A stretch of 8,591 bases of DNA from Schaalia odontolytica (GTDB taxonomy: Bacteria > Actinomycetota > Actinomycetes > Actinomycetales > Actinomycetaceae). Below the pieces are notes generated by a model. The model made no database searches, was not told the DNA's origin, and saw only the letters and a program-made list of their open reading frames with translations. The stretch is taken from contig CATYYP010000062.1 in the NCBI GenBank assembly GCA_958415245.1, positions 1 through 8,591 of the forward strand, read 5' to 3'. Each line of letters begins with the position of its first letter. Position 1 is the first letter of the stretch. Positions 7,905 to 8,591 of the stretch are shown here, piece after piece. Made by a program: the position numbers and the translations under genes.

Positions 7905-8591
7905 CAGTTCACACTCCTACGAACGTCGGCGGAGGCAGTGACGGCTCCCTTGAATTCGACGGGGATGCCGCCCAGCGGGTAGTCCTTGCGCTGGGGGTGT
8001 CCGACCCAGTCGTCGGGCATCGCGGTGCGCGTGAGCGAGGGGTGCCCGGTGAAAACGATGCCGATGAGGTCCCAGGTCTCGCGCTCCTGCCAGTCGTTTC
8101 CGGGGTAGACGGAGACGATGGAGGGGATGCGGGGGTCCTCGTCGGGGCACGTGACCTCGAGGCGGATCATGCGGTTGTACGTGATCGAGTACAGGGGGTA
8201 GATGGCGTGCAGCTCGCGGCCCTTATCGAGGGGGTAGTGCGCGCCGTTGGTGCCCAGGCACAGCTCGAAGCGCAGATCGGCGTCGTCGCGCAGGTACTTG
8301 GCGACGCGCGCGATGTGCTCGCGGGCGATGAAGATGCCGAGCTGTCCGCGGTCGACGGTCACCTTTTCGATGACGTCGGCGACCTTCAGGCCATCGGCGG
8401 CGATGAGCTCTTCGAGGACGTCAACGACCTGGTCGAACCATCCGCCGTACGGGCGGGAGGCCTCGCCGGGCAGGAAGGAGTCGGAGACCAGGCCGGAGAA
8501 GCCGGAGGTGGAGGAGTCGGTGCCCGCGCCGAAGAGGCCCTCGCGGTGGGCGATGGGCTCGGGGAGGGCGAAACCGCGCTGCGACGAGGCC
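7904..8591 (-). CDS. nuoC: NADH-quinone oxidoreductase subunit C (complex I 30 kDa subunit), 5' end missing
   Basis: NuoC is a cofactor-free subunit of the complex I peripheral arm. It packs against NuoD and helps hold NuoB and NuoI in place. The reading frame is open from the window edge to a TGA at 7904-7906, giving 228 full codons. The 30 kDa family signature is clear at about 8090-7970: [12 protein letters not shown], then GHPSLTR, then a [16 protein letters not shown] block that normally contacts NuoD. Upstream of an internal GTG (8360-8362) the frame continues as typical actinobacterial NuoC sequence, including [20 protein letters not shown] and [16 protein letters not shown]. The true start is therefore to the right of the window and the GTG is only an internal Val. 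The stop overlaps the nuoD start by one base (TGATG). nuoB would be expected upstream. The family assignment is secure; full length is unknown. Confidence 0.95.
   Translation of the reverse strand, partial: ASSQRGFALPEPIAHREGLFGAGTDSSTSGFSGLVSDSFLPGEASRPYGGWFDQVVDVLEELIAADGLKVADVIEKVTVDRGQLGIFIAREHIARVAKYLRDDADLRFELCLGTNGAHYPLDKGRELHAIYPLYSITYNRMIRLEVTCPDEDPRIPSIVSVYPGNDWQERETWDLIGIVFTGHPSLTRTAMPDDWVGHPQRKDYPLGGIPVEFKGAVTASADVRRSVN

Noticed and set aside
1..8591. Search for mobile elements, CRISPR repeats, tRNA or rRNA genes, and terminators
   Set aside because: The window is coding from edge to edge on the minus strand; no transposase, tandem or inverted repeat array, or RNA gene was recognised by eye.

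Overview
The window is a stretch of one minus-strand operon encoding the peripheral arm, and the first membrane subunit, of respiratory complex I (proton-pumping NADH:quinone oxidoreductase). Reading from the right edge to the left, the genes are nuoC (5' end outside the window), nuoD, nuoE, nuoF, nuoG, nuoH, nuoI and the first 8 codons of nuoJ. There are no intergenic gaps: every gene overlaps the next by 1 to 8 bases. No tRNA, rRNA, mobile element, CRISPR array, terminator or internal promoter was recognised.

The DNA is visibly GC-rich. Five complete genes contain no TTA, CTA or TCA sense codon. The proteins look actinobacterial: NuoC has a long N-terminal lead ending in a [15 protein letters not shown] segment, NuoE carries the [19 protein letters not shown] run, and NuoH has a proline-rich C-terminal tail with VPPLPGQ. 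A high-GC actinobacterium, possibly of the Actinomycetaceae, is my best inference. The genus cannot be fixed from sequence reading alone.

The subunits form one electron path. NADH is oxidised at FMN in NuoF; electrons pass through N3 (NuoF), N1b, N4 and N5 (NuoG) and N6a/N6b (NuoI) to N2 in NuoB, which lies outside the window, and then to quinone at the NuoD/NuoH interface. NuoE holds the off-path cluster N1a, and NuoC braces the arm. Ligands for all these clusters, apart from N2, are visible and intact.

The unusual part is NuoG. All four positions where actinobacterial and several other bacterial NuoG proteins carry the cysteines of the extra cluster N7 are Thr, Asp, Ser and Thr, while the surrounding sequence is kept. 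The same protein has about 55 extra residues between the third and fourth N4 cysteines. Otherwise this is an ordinary complex I operon, and I see no new stand-alone system.
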